This document shows positions 1-10,972 of a stretch of 64,000 bases of DNA, piece by piece (positions within the stretch are counted from its first letter, which is position 1; each line of letters starts with the position of its first letter). The stretch lies in NCBI GenBank assembly GCA_029378245.1, contig JARKIF010000012.1, positions 1,054,001 through 1,118,000 on the forward strand, given 5' to 3'. Position numbers and translations under genes: made by a program. Source of the DNA: Roridomyces roridus (Eukaryota > Basidiomycota > Agaricomycetes > Agaricales > Mycenaceae). Under the pieces are notes generated by a model. It was not told where the DNA came from. It searched no databases and saw only the letters and a list, made by a program, of their open reading frames with translations.

Positions 1-1064
1 AATTCGCGCCAGCCCCAAGCCAGAGGGTGAGCTGGCTGTACCGCTCAATCGTGCTGAACGCCGACCAATTTGAGGCGGTGGTGTTGGTCGCTACGACGAG
101 GCTGTCCATGTCAGGCCGTATCATCATCGGGCTCGGGTCTATCGTGAGTGTGATGAATTGCCGGTACATTTCCAGCGTACGCTGCAGGACGGCCCATACG
201 ACGGGGTTGTTTCCCGCGTTGATGTCTTGATCGACGCGGAGTGTGTCAGCGTCGTGCTTCCAAATATCGAAGAACGGCTCCTGTCGGTCGAGCGCCCAGC
301 TGATGTCCAGACGCATGCCCGGTGCGAGTCGGGTTATTGCGCTGTGCATGGCGACGACCGCGCCACTGTCGTTCGCGGGTTTCGAATCGCCATCGTTGTC
401 GCCGAGAGAGCTGCCCGGCGTGATGTAGTCGAGCTTGACAAAGTCCACGCCCCACAAGACGAACTGCTTCACGACGCTATCGTGCCACTGCTGTACGCCG
501 TCGAGCGAGTAGATAAAGTCGTTCCGGCAATTATAGTTGTTGTTGATGCCAGTCCGGCCGTCGACGGTCGTGTTGAACAGACTGCCGATGGTAATGTTGG
601 TCCCTTCGACGGTTTTGTTGGCGTCGGAGGTGAAGGCGCCGGGGATCATGTAGATTCCGAGCTTCATGCCATTGCTGTGGAGCTTCTCGGCAAAGTCCTG
701 GATGGACATGGTGCTAAAGACGCCGGGGTCGGCCAGGATGCGACCATTGTCGTCCCCGTTACATGAAACGGACCAGCCAGAGTCGAAGGAGCAGATGTAG
801 TCGTAGCCGGGTTGGACGTTGTTATAGAAGAAGCTGCATTGGGAGTCTACATAGCCAACGGAGAGACCGTTGCTATTGGATTGCGCGACGAAAGAGTTCC
901 ATCCTCTAAATTGCCGTGAGATGACGTGCGACAGAGATGAATGAAGGTGCGTACCGCGCGGGGGACGTGTGCCCCAAAGCCGACTTGCCGTAGAAGGGAG
1001 GAGACGACGCGGCTAGCTGCACAGAGTACAGGAGAAAAAGACCGCAGGCGGTGAGGAGACCCAT
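1..1064 (-). CDS. Secreted GH27-type alpha-galactosidase, partial (C-terminus beyond the left edge)
   Basis: Clan GH-D hydrolase of the kind that removes terminal alpha-galactose from plant oligosaccharides and galactomannan; expected to be secreted. The start at 1064 opens a signal peptide (MGLLTACGLFLLYSVQLAAS). Exon 1 is 1064-955, a 49-bp intron (954-906) follows, and exon 2 runs in one open frame from 905 off the edge, so about 338 residues are visible. The splice creates RGWNSFV, the usual barrel start of the family. KLDY follows at about residues 194-197 and carries the nucleophile Asp. LDISW and a later RVDQDIN segment, the probable acid/base region, come after. Several N-glycosylation sites (NKT, NIT, NTT) fit a secreted enzyme. 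Seen: the motifs and the splice. Known: family function. Galactose rather than a related alpha-sugar as substrate is inferred. Confidence 0.85.
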
Positions 1065-1600
1065 CGGAGACGCAGGGGTAAAGCGAGCACAAGACCGATA
1101 TAAAGCTTCCTGAAGGCTGTACCACCCGACCAGCCGTCCTCTTTGGGAAGTGTCATTGCTTCATGGGTCTCACGAATAGAACACGAGTGTTTTGAGCACA
1201 GTGCAAGATGCGCGTCCCTGTGACTGCATTCGTTTTGGGCAATGAGGCCAAGATGGCCCTTCCGACCCTGGCCGTGACTACCAGAAGCTCTGACCCTGGA
1301 TCCGAGATTCATCCTATTTGAGAAGAAGGTCTCCAGCTGAGGGCCTTCTGGCATGCACTATGGTTCTGTCGGCGGGGATTGAGTCTCGGGGGCGGAGAGG
1401 ATGAGGGTTTGGTGCAAGATGTGTGTCATATGATCAGACGCTGATGCGGGCTTGCGGATCGAAACAAATTGATATCGTCTGACTTCAAAGAAGTTCAAAC
1501 TTGGGCGTGGCGGACACTACTTATCTGGGATATGGCAGACTGGTCTCCCAATGCTCGTTATGCGGGAGAAAAAAAATAGTCGTGTCCGGCGGGCGCAGTA
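1065..1600. other. Intergenic, upstream of the GH27 gene
   Basis: No supportable gene. The open frames here are short and antisense to, or upstream of, the GH27 start. This must hold the promoter of the minus-strand gene, but no clear TATA box was found. Confidence 0.5.
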
Positions 1601-1609
1601 GCCTGTCAG

Positions 1610-2048
1610 CCCGAGTCGAACAGGCGCGTGTAGGCGATCACGCGTCTGACGGAGGTTGAGTCGCATTCATTTGAACGTGCAGCGGCGGACTCGATGTGAG
1701 GCTAGCGCTGCTTTGGGTGTAACAATTAACCATGATCAATGCAGAAAGATATTCGGTTTGGTCAACTTATGTAGGGCCTAAGATTTATTTGACGAAGACT
1801 ATGGATCGGGAAAAAATCAGCCAGTAGCGGTTCACCCCAGGGATCCGCCCTGAGTCGAACAGGCGCATGGTCGAGGTTGTGCGGTGCAGATGTAGTAATA
1901 GACTGCAGGATCCGACAATCTGCAATTGAAGCCATGATTTATTGGAGTGTGGGTCAATGGCCTACGTTATTTGACGAATCACGATGGATCGAAAAAACCC
2001 AGCCACCTTTAGCCCCAGGGATCCGCCCTGAGTCGAACAGGCGCGTGG
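1610..2048. repeat. Direct repeats ending in a tRNA T-arm-like motif (three copies)
   Basis: CCGAGTCGAACAGGCGCGTG at 1611-1630 and two longer copies, at about 1841-1870 and 2019-2048, share GGATCCGCCCTGAGTCGAAC followed by AGGCGC. The last two copies lie about 178 bp apart. Each is preceded by a related stretch containing ATTTGACGAA and ATGGATCG followed by an A-run. On the minus strand each copy reads as a short stem around TTCGACT, the geometry of a tRNA T-arm. More copies occur at 25.0-26.0, 28.4-29.5 and 59.4 kb. No protein gene is present between 1065 and 2283. Confidence 0.6.
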
Positions 2049-2283
2049 TTTACAACCGAGTGGCTGGTCGAGTTGTAATTGAAAGTCATGATTCAACAGA
2101 AGGCAAGTTCTCGATACGCAAGGACGAGCGTATGTATTTGAGTGCGGTTCTTTATGCACAAAGTGGAAGTATAGTCATCAAGTGACGAGGGTCATTTTCA
2201 CTACAGGTCCACGAGAAAACACTCCGGCGACCGAAGAATGAAGCACATACCCTCGAAGTCACTGCTACTCATGGATTCTGAGC

Positions 2284-3365
2284 CTACAACGCGACAGCCC
2301 TCCCCGACATAATACACACGACTCGCGTGCGGACTGAGGCCGGGATCTGGACCCACGCACGAAGCATCGCGTTTAGTCCGTTAAGACCACCGAAATATCC
2401 GGCCATAATAATGCGTAGCTCCGAAGGATCTTGGAACCCACGCTCTTTGAGGAGCGCCAAGAACGAGCCCGCCCTCCGGATTTGTCGACAGTGACATGCA
2501 GAGTGAGAGTGCTGAGGGGACAGTGACGACTGATTCAAGACCAAAGACGTCGTAGATCTCTCCGGTGGCAACATGGAACCCAAGTGCATCGTGGATCTCG
2601 AGGTCTTGCAGACCGAGATTTTGGGAAAAGTCAATGCGCGCCGATGAGCCGCAGGAGTCAGTAACACGCGGAGCGATGTGGGATGAATCAACGACCTGCA
2701 AGTGTAATGCAAAGCTCCCTCAAAGATCCACCGAGATGACGGAGGTGTCTTGAGATGAGCGCGGTCGGAATCGTGTAGTCCAGTCCCAATTTTCGGACAT
2801 TGAATGGAATGAGTTCATCCTCCGGCGGTTCATCAAAGATGCATAGATGCAGCGAGTCGAGAATGATCGGAGGAACCGTCGACGGTTGGCCGGGAAGCGC
2901 CCTTCCCCAGGTTGTTCCCCACAACTCGAGATTCCGGAGGTTTCCGAGGCCAGTCATGGACCGGATAAATCCGGAGTAGGTCGTGAACTTTGAGTTGGTA
3001 AGGATGAGTTGGGTAAGGGTTGGCTGTGAAGGGAGTTCTGTGATTTTGAGGTCTACAAGCTTGAGCGAGCGCAAAGCCGAAAATTTGGGTAGCATGGACA
3101 GAACGGGCAAAATAAATATCTCTTCGTGCTCCAAATAGGCATTCAACCCGATGACCATCCGAAGTACGGCCGACATCAGGGTAGCTGTTGGGGCCAGTGC
3201 AATCTGGATAAATTCCCCTGGTCTGCGAATGCAGATTGGAAGATTTCCGCGAGCAAATGGGACCCAATCTCGACAGACCAAGGCGCATGATAGGAGACCA
3301 GGGCGATTATCATGCAGCTCGGCGATGACAAGGTCGACAAGTTCGAGAGGGAGTCTGGGGCCCAT
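2284..3365 (-). pseudogene. F-box/LRR-like gene, decayed (copy 1 of a duplicated pair)
   Basis: The start at 3365 (MGPRLPLELVDLVIAEL) begins an F-box-like segment with the typical CALVCRDWVPFARGNL core. Leucine-rich stretches follow (LRSLKLVDLKITELP, LRNLELWG). These proteins normally act as substrate adaptors of SCF ubiquitin ligases. The first frame is open for 225 residues to 2688. Homology to the copy at 36768-37856 then continues in other frames: IDFSQNLGLQDLEIHDALG up to about 2500, and FLALLKERGFQD up to 2284. No GT-AG intron restores all three segments, so I read the 3' half as broken by small indels. A shortened F-box protein from the first frame remains possible. The gene is divergent from the small membrane-protein gene at 3666, about 300 bp away. 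Confidence 0.6.
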
Positions 3366-3665
3366 CGTGCACTGAAAGGAAGATCAGCACTTTCGATGAG
3401 AAATGGTTGAAACACGGATTCCAACGAGACAGGTTCTCCCAGAGCTAATACGAATCTGTACGTATGATTTCAGCCTCAAAGTTCGCTTCGTTCGAGCTGG
3501 CAAATGAGAACGCACTCTGACGATGTGGTGGTCGAAAGCGGGCTGTGTGATGACAAATCTTTGTTTGGGTAAATTTGTTCCGTCTCTCACTGCTCCTTGC
3601 TTCTGGCTTCCATCTACCCCACATCGCTCTACACCGTCGCTCGCTTTACCTCACCACAAACAACA

Positions 3666-4153
3666 ATGCCCGCCCTCGCCTACATCCCCTCCAAGGCCAT
3701 CAGCAGCACCGCCGACGTCATCTCCGCTACCGCCGAGCGAGCAGGCTACAACGCCCCTGAGCCTACGGCACCCCTCCTCCAATTCGTTCAAGGGCCGCTC
3801 GAAACCGCGCCTCAAAACGGACCCTCTCACCCCGACTGGTTGACGTTCCAGCGGCTGCTCCCGGTCTTCCTCATCCTCGGCGGCCTCGCGCTGGGGCTCG
3901 GACTCGTGTGGTGGCTGTTAGAGTATTTTGAACGCCGGAACGATGAGAGAAAGCGTCCTACGGATCCAGAGGTGCGTTTCTTTCCAGCTTTCAATGTCCT
4001 CTGATGCTGACAAGTCGTTAGATGCTCACGGCTGCGACGTTCGAGCCGCCTTTTATCACCATTCCCCAGATGGCGCTCTCTGACCAAGGCCCCCACTATC
4101 CGCCGGTTTACGCTACCCGCAACGACGTCATCAAGGGCCACCGTATCGGATAG
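3666..4153 (+). CDS. Small single-pass membrane protein, 145 aa
   Basis: I do not recognise a family. Exon 1 is 3666-3971, the 50-bp intron 3972-4021 has a GTGCGT donor, and exon 2 is 4022-4153. The product has an N-terminal soluble part (MPALAYIPSKAISSTADVIS, then PEPTAPLLQFVQGPLET). One strong membrane span lies at about residues 63-84 (LLPVFLILGGLALGLGLVWW), followed by a basic stretch (ERRNDERKR) that suggests a cytosolic tail. The tail ends in NDVIKGHRIG. The gene is divergent from the F-box relic. A paralog at 31981-31494 keeps the same intron position and exon 2 length, which supports the model, but it carries a 2-nt deletion. Confidence 0.75.
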
Positions 4154-4785
4154 GCGTCGTCCTCCACGATACGACTCGTTCTCGTCCCATGGTCCATTCA
4201 ACTCCGGCTCGGCTACTCGTTATGGCTCACTTTCTCTCATCTCGCTTCCCCGAAAATCCCACAAAATCCCGCTGTACCTCCGGTGCCTCCAAAAAAACAC
4301 GATAACCGTACACTCAACCCTCAAAAACAGGCGTGTAATTGGAGCGCGAACGACGACGACGGCTGCGTGCCACCCAAGAAAACCCACAAAATATACATTG
4401 GTCGTCCGCCGCCGGGGCTATTTATCTTCCCTTTGTCATACATTCCAGTTCATTTCAACTTTCCTGCCCTCGACTTCCCTCTACTTATTGGATTCGACTT
4501 CATCAAGATGACAAAACCCACAAAACATGCGCGAAGGAGTGCGGACGACGCGAGGCGCCGCGACTGGAAAACCTACAAAATATGTATCTATACTCGTCGC
4601 CTGTGGGTGTTGTGGTTTTTGTACGCTTGCGATGTTTGAATGTGATTTTTGCGTTTTCTTGCTCACCCACTTGGCCGGCTCATCTCTCATCTTTGTTCTC
4701 CTGGGCTGTTTGTCTTGGAAAATTCAACATCCGACTCGGAGACCACATTCTCATTGAATGAAATCCGTTCATGATGACTTCATCC
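4154..4785. other. Intergenic, partly inside the segmental duplication
   Basis: No supported gene. 4160-4560 matches the noncoding 3' flank of the second copy. The short open frames are not conserved between the two copies. Confidence 0.6.
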
Positions 4786-6016
4786 TTATTCCTTCCCCAA
4801 CTCGGCTCCACGACCTCGGATGTACTTCAGGCTCTCCACCGGAATCTTGATATTGAAAAACTCCTTCAAAGCCTCCATCCTCTCCTCCTCTGTTTTCATA
4901 ACCCGCAGCACGGTTGTCTCCGTGCCCAGATGTCTCCGCACAGCATCGCCCGCCATTGCCAAGCGCCCCATGTATCGTGTGAGCGGCATGAGCGCCGCAA
5001 CATTGACCTTGCCATCCACATGGCGTACCTCTTCGTCGCTCATCCAGAAGAACTTGGTGCAAACGACGTTCTCCCAAAACAGGCCGGCTCTCAGCCCAAG
5101 GACGCTGTAGTTGAATGACTTGTAGTCCGCGTCGAAGAACTCGTCCTCGATGAAGGAATACAGGACACGCGTTGTGGGCGATCCGGTGCTGTCCTTGGTG
5201 TGGACCGACTTGAGACGCCACTCGAATTTTTCTGGTCCTTGGAAGCTGGGGGAGGACTCTACATCCGAGCCGTCAATGGAACATGCAAACTCCAGCCAGA
5301 TAGAAACCCGCCTAAACTCGAATCCGTACGCCCCGTACGCATCAAGATGTGGCTCTCCGACGGTGACGATCCAGGCACACATTCCCCGTCTTCGAGAAGC
5401 ATCGGACGGACGGGGCCAGCACCGACGTCGACAAAGTATGTCTCATTGCTCCCCTCGATGGGTTGAACAAACAAGATCATGTGCACGAAGGCGTGGAAAA
5501 TCTCGGGGCTTCCAGGTGGTTGTTCGTTTATTCGGCCCGAGCCGGAGAAGACTCTAACGATGGGTTAGGCTTCGCTTGAAACGAGGAGAATACAGTCGCA
5601 GTCACCGGAATCCCAGGCCTCTCAGCATCTGAAAGAAAATCCCGTTCAGGCCGAAGCAGTACGAGCCTGCATCTCCAGACTCGGATGGCGCGACCAAACG
5701 TTTGAATAATCCTTCGTATGTGATATCCATTGAATTCCCCTTGGTGCTTCATGGACGAGCATGATTTAACAGAACATACGATATTGGCTGGGGCGTACTA
5801 GTGCATCGGAGTATTCTCAAACGGGAACGTCGTGAGATTCAACCGCGCCAGAAGACACAAATTATCCAATGATGGCTCGAAGGACTCCGGGTCTCCTGGG
5901 TAGCCGATTTTCTTGAGCCATTGGGCGACTTGTTCCGGGGAGTAGACGGAAGATTCCTTCTTGATCCATAGGCCACCGCGGAGTTGGCCTTTCGGTTGGG
6001 ATTGTGCGGTACTCAT
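4786..6016 (-). CDS. Arylamine N-acetyltransferase-like protein (NAT), 356 aa
   Basis: NAT enzymes move an acyl group from acyl-CoA to arylamines through a Cys-His-Asp triad; fungal members often detoxify arylamines. Exons: 6016-5799, 5746-5606, 5553-5368, 5311-4786, which join in frame. Seen in the product: SPEQVAQWLKKIGY near the N-terminus, FPFENTPMHY at about 63-73, Cys103 in GSYCFGLN, His144 in HAFVHMILFV and Asp162 in YFVDVGAG. A TAG after MH in genomic sequence is removed by intron 1 (5798-5747, 52 bp). Intron 3 (5367-5312) has a poor GTCACC donor. Without it, the frame downstream of CVPG stays NAT-like for about 30 residues and then stops at 5259, so a local frameshift is the alternative. 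The C-terminal half (LYSFIEDEFFDADYKSFNYS) also fits the family. Confidence 0.75.
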
Positions 6017-7137
6017 TGAGAGTCAGTTCGCCGCTGTCAGTGAGCCTGTGGAAACCGTTCATTGGGCTCTTAAATAACCTCCAGACGCGCCTATGATATA
6101 TATCTTGTTCGCCGTGCTGGGGGCCGTGCCCACCAACTTGTGGAATGATGAACTCCCGGTGCGTTCTCGTCTTCGATGGATGATAGATTCATCGTCTTCG
6201 ATGATAGATTTCTCATCTTGAATGATAGATTTACAGCTGTTTTCAAAACAGTATACGGGTTTGACAGATACGGGTTTGACAGAATGCTCCACGAAGAATT
6301 GTGTTGACCTCTGTATGCCAGCGAGTCTGCTTCGACTCCACTTGTCTGCCTGAAAAGAACAATGCCGTCTGGCCACTGCACAGCTGTTGAATTGAGTTGT
6401 GGAGCTGAGTGGAGCGGAAGCTTGACGTTCATGCCGCACCCAAGTAATGGGTCAGACAATACTTCACATCTGATTCAAGTTGCGTAAACTCTGCCTGGAT
6501 TCAATCCCGACTTCCTTTGCTATGTTTGGAAGCGCTTACACGCGCCATTTTTGACTCCGTTCAAACTTTGCCAGCCCCATACTGGACTCTTTGCCCCGAC
6601 CAAGTGTGGGATCATCCTGCGGTGCCAACGTTTCAACCGTCTCTGAATTTACCCGTATATGTTCTCGGAGTCGTTGGATTCATCGATCTGATCATTCCAG
6701 ACGCCACTTGTCCTTTGAGGGGCTGTTGAGCGGACACCAGTTTCCCTGATGGTTGTATGTTATCCTGTACACTATGTCTTGGCCGCCCGTGCACAGACTT
6801 CTGTATCGCGGTGCAAATTAAGCCTACGGTCAATTCTTCACTCATCAGGCTCGGGAGATATCTCCCTCAGGCTCTCACTCCAAAACACGATCGTGTACGT
6901 GGATTTCCGCCAATGGTATGCCTCCATTATATCTCATTCCGGCATCTTTGGAGCGTTTATTTCAATGGGGTAGCTGCCCAAATATGCGCCGAACAGCTAG
7001 CTCACAGGAGAATTCGTGTTTTGAATCTTCTCCCGCCATGAATTCTTACCAACAAGATCCGCAGATCGGGTACCCCTTCGTCTTGCTTTCCCTGGCCTAT
7101 AAGAACGCTCCAACCCTGGGCCGTCCTGAGGTTCAAG
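6017..7137. other. Intergenic 1.1 kb
   Basis: No convincing gene. 6170-6235 has short imperfect repeats of GATGATAGATTTC type, and 6255-6285 repeats ACGGGTTTGACAG twice. The remaining open frames lack family signals. Confidence 0.5.
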
Positions 7138-8389
7138 ATGGGCTCACCTTTTGCCACCCAGGAAGACCACGAGAGTCTGTGGTACGAACAGTCCAATTAT
7201 GTCTCCACTCATCTCGCCTCTGTCGGCTATGGTATGCTCTGCTGTCTGTGTGCGTTTCATGCATCCGGGTCGCTCACCGCTCCTCCCGCCAGGTATCCAC
7301 ATTGTGGTATTCGCAATCGTCACATACTACACCCTCCTCGCCCGCACCCGAGCAAGGTCCACGTACATGTGGATCGTCTCCCTCGTTTTTAACATGGCGC
7401 TGTTCTGCATGGGCACGATCAACCTCGCGTGTAGTATCAAGTACAACGAGAATGCTTGGGTCAATGAGCGGGATTATCCAGGGGGGCCGTTCAACTATCT
7501 CGTTGAGCAACAGGCGATTCCGTTTATGACGCTGGGGAATGTGGCTTCGATCCTTGCGTCATTTTTGTCAGATGGGTTGCTGGTGCGTGTGTTCGACGGT
7601 TGCTGTAACCATGCTGATTGCTTGAATGCATAGTTGTATCGTGTTGGCGTTCTATGGGACTTTGCGTGGTACATCATCGTGCCTCCAGCACTGTTCTTCG
7701 TTGCCTGCATCAGTGCGTATTCATTTTAACAAGTCCCACACCAGCAGCTGAGCAGGGCTTTCTCGTTCTTTTCAAGTCTTATCCGTCATGACGGTCATCC
7801 AACTGGCTCTTCCGAATGTCCCTCTGCCACAACTGTCTCTGGCGGTGTGGATTGTCCTCATGATACTCCCCATATGGCTTACCGCTCTCATCGCTGGGCG
7901 CATCCTTTCTCATCGACGAACGATGATTCAGGTCTTGGGGCCGTCATATGCAGAGACGTACACGGGAGTTTCAGCTATTGTTGTGGAATCAGCGGTCCCT
8001 TTTACAGTCATATCCATCGTCCTCCTCGGATTGTTTGGGGACAAGAATACTGCGCAGAATTTGTTAATCCCGTTGATGGTCCAGGTGGAGGTGAGATAGT
8101 TTCGTGCTCCTTCCGCGGCGGTTGTTGAACGATCTGCCTGCGTGCAGTGCATCGCTCCGGAGTTGATCATTTTACGCGTTATGCTGGGACGCTGTCCGGT
8201 GAAATCAAGCCGGCGCCTACGGATCTTCACTTTGCCACACACAAGCGCAATGCCGAGTGCGATACGTTGGACGACCCCGAGTTCGTTACCGGGTCTGGCA
8301 CTCGCTCCTCCATGGGGCATATTCGCGGAGCGGAGGATGAGTATCGGACGTCTGTGGTGGGTATCCAGGATGATTTGGTGGAAAAGTAG
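7138..8389 (+). CDS. Multi-pass membrane protein (agaricomycete 7TM-like), probably frameshifted near the C-terminus
   Basis: No named family is certain, but the pattern matches a large group of uncharacterised agaricomycete integral membrane proteins. Exons: 7138-7231, 7293-7582, 7634-7712, 7756-8090 and 8148 onward. Hydrophobic spans include IHIVVFAIVTYYTLL, TYMWIVSLVFNMALFCMGTI, FMTLGNVASILASFL, WDFAWYIIVPPALFFVACI, LAVWIVLMILPIWLTALIAG and VPFTVISIVLLGLFG. APELIILRVMLGR follows after the last intron. That frame then runs to 8447 with unlikely sequence. The +1 frame reads SGEIKPAPTDLHFATHKRNA and ends at 8389 with a normal acidic cytosolic tail, so a 1-nt indel near 8190-8200 is suspected. 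Exon 4 may instead end at 8084. Localisation and role are unknown. Confidence 0.65.
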
Positions 8390-8447
8390 GGAAGGAGTCG
8401 CCATTGACTTTTGTGCTCTGAGCCCAGAATTGTACGGCTATCTCTGA

Positions 8448-10972
8448 AAATATGCCCACCTATTTATTGTACTCATAGTCGAGTGAAAGCATGAATCGGC
8501 ATGACTCGGCATCATCGGGAAAACGTGCACAGTCTATTATATGTGACTGAAGGTCCGGCCGCCTTAAGGGTTTTGTTTGACTGTCCGTGGTGTCCTTTTC
8601 TGGATGGCAGCATTTTTGTGCGGCCACAGCAGAGATCTTCATAGATTTCCATGAATCTACATGTTTTGCCACTATTGCTTTGGTGTCCTCACCAGGTTGA
8701 GGTTGTCCACTAGGCCAGTGAGCCTGGCTCCAGCTCCAGCCTTTGCTCCGAGACCGGCGAGACCGGCCAGAGGTCATCGGAGACGGGGTCGGCAGCAGGC
8801 GTCTCGGCTGACAACGAACGCTTCTATTATTATTCTAGAATGTACGAACGGTAGTTTATCCGTTTTGTAAGTGATACGAGGATTATTGGTGACACCCATG
8901 GCGTCGTCAGTAAGCATTACACCGAATTACGATGTGGCTTGTAGAGATCACTGATTCCCGCTACCGTTAGGTAAGGGTTTCTTATAGGGAGTACCTTTTG
9001 ACAGCACAGTCGGTAAATCACACTTTTCGTCAGCAGGTTTAGTCAGTAGCACAATTTGGCTGGAGCCGCAGGGGTGCCGGTTTCTCGGCACGGATCGGCT
9101 TGTGTCTTGTGACCTGCTGACGAACAATGGTTTGCGTAAACGAGATCGCCATTTCTTCTCGACCTAGACCTTGCCCCTCGCGCCTTCGCTGGAAACCCTT
9201 AATCCGCCACCGTGACCTTTCCGTCTCCTAAGTAATCCGACCAGGTATTGCGTCGCAGTTTGAATGCACTCAGTCGCTCCGAGTCTCGTTCATCGCCCAG
9301 TGGACTTGACATCAAGAACTGCGAAGCGATGACTACAGCTTGACTACAGCCCGACCTTCTTGCGACGAATCGACGTTGAAAAGAAGATATCCTTCAACTC
9401 TCTACCACATACTCGCAGTGTCAGGCTGTCGCCGAGGAAGAAGCACACGCCCACTGACGACTCCCTCGCCCTGGCTCTATCTATCCTACCAGGACAATTC
9501 TGGTCCAAGGCGCAAGACGATCGCGAGGCCGCACATGTTATCGAGGGATGACCAAGACAGCGGACTCGTTGAGGCGGGTGCGTGAGATGATACGTAGATT
9601 CAAGCTGCCATCTGACATAGTAGGCTACTAGGACGGCAAACGGCTCGGGCTATCCAAAACCTAAAGACGACGAAGACCCGGGATGCTGTGAGCCTTCGCC
9701 TGCTTCCTGGCCACCAATTGCACAGGGCCAATGCAAGTGTATGTTGCATCTTTTGCCTCTCATGCTACTGACTAACGCAATGATCCAAGGACACGCCTGT
9801 GGTGCACATACAGCCGCACGCGCAGTCCCAACTTTCGCGTCAGGCTGTCGAGCTGCCGAGCAATCTGCCAATCCCACGAGCGGACAAAGGCCCACTGGCT
9901 CAGGTACTACGCATTCGCTCTTCCTCCCTCCTTAGTTCATATATATTTCTAGATGAAAACCATACCATGCTTGACCAGAACCGGTCCGACTCAGTCGTCG
10001 TCACCACTCCTGCTCCCCCGTTGACGGATGACTCTGCAACCGCTGTTTGGATTCTACTGGCAACATCATTGTCGATGTGGCGCGTTAGCGCGTTAAGCAA
10101 GCAATTCCATCTTCTTACAATCCCAAGCTCAAGAGAACTCGTTTTGCCAGAGGTGTCTGACCCTCTCACAGACCGCGGGAGATCGGCGCAAGAACTACTC
10201 ACCCAACAGCGAGGTTTTCGCGGGGCTGCCGAGCTCCGATGACAAGGGAAGTGTCAACGCATGCAACCTTCAAGTTTTCTGGTCGCTGAACCCCGCCCTT
10301 GCAAGTCTCATTCTTGGGTCAGAGAAAATCCTGTCTTTCCAACCCTTTCCATCGTTCAGCCCGTTTATGTCGAGCTGAAATCACTTCCAGTTTTTAATCT
10401 CTACCGAACAAGTTGAAGCCGACTCGGAGATCCCATTCTCAGGAACCCTAGCAAGCAACGATGAACAAGAAGATGACGTCTCGATGGGAATTTTAAATCT
10501 GACACCGTTCACGAAGACAACCAACCCAATGCAGGAGTGCCAACGACGACTCCAAACAGGAAGTTGTCACCAAATTCTTGAAGTGGTGGAGAGGACGGTC
10601 CGTACGGCCGAGGAGATGCAGGCTGAAAATCCGGTCAAGGGACCGAAGACCCCGACTCCCCGAGTGTCCATGGCTCACCAGCTTTTGAGCTACTAAGTAG
10701 TACCGTCAGCTCATGTGTACTTAGGCATTCTTTTGAAATGAATCATGGGAGGCGCATGCAAGAGGAACCAGGGAGTGCGGCGTACGGACGCTCCGACCAA
10801 TAAAGTTTGTATTACTAGCGTCCATATTGAATATTTCTCCGAGTCCTCCTCATTTGCTGTCCAAAAATTGTAATGTGAACCAGAATGGATTTTGGAACTG
10901 AGTGGGTATAATCAGCCAAAGATTCAGAACGCCCGGTAGAGGGCCTTGCCGCTTGTCGGCCCTACATCCTTA
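8448..10972. other. 2.5-kb stretch without a confident gene
   Basis: Several short plus-strand open frames (9360-9551, 9961-10242, 10484-10696) have moderately protein-like composition, but I could not join them into one model with good splice sites. No family motif, inverted repeat or RNA gene was recognised. Confidence 0.4.

Larger units (their letters stand above)
2284..4560. repeat. Segmental duplication, copy 1 (F-box relic plus small membrane gene)
   Basis: This block recurs inverted as two pieces: about 31085-32061 (small membrane gene and its 3' flank) and about 36509-37856 (F-box gene). Homology covers coding, intergenic and 3' noncoding sequence; for example, the noncoding stretch 4281-4560 closely matches the reverse complement of 31085-31370. 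Copy 1 is uninterrupted and contains CTCACTGC at 3586-3593, the empty site for the element inserted in copy 2. Confidence 0.8.

Noticed and set aside
1013..1354. Minus-strand open frame upstream of the GH27 gene
   Set aside because: Overlaps the GH27 signal-peptide exon in another frame.
5798..5800. Premature TAG in the NAT gene
   Set aside because: Falls across the exon 1 / intron 1 boundary and is removed by a normal GT-AG intron that restores MHYTKGNSMDITYEG.
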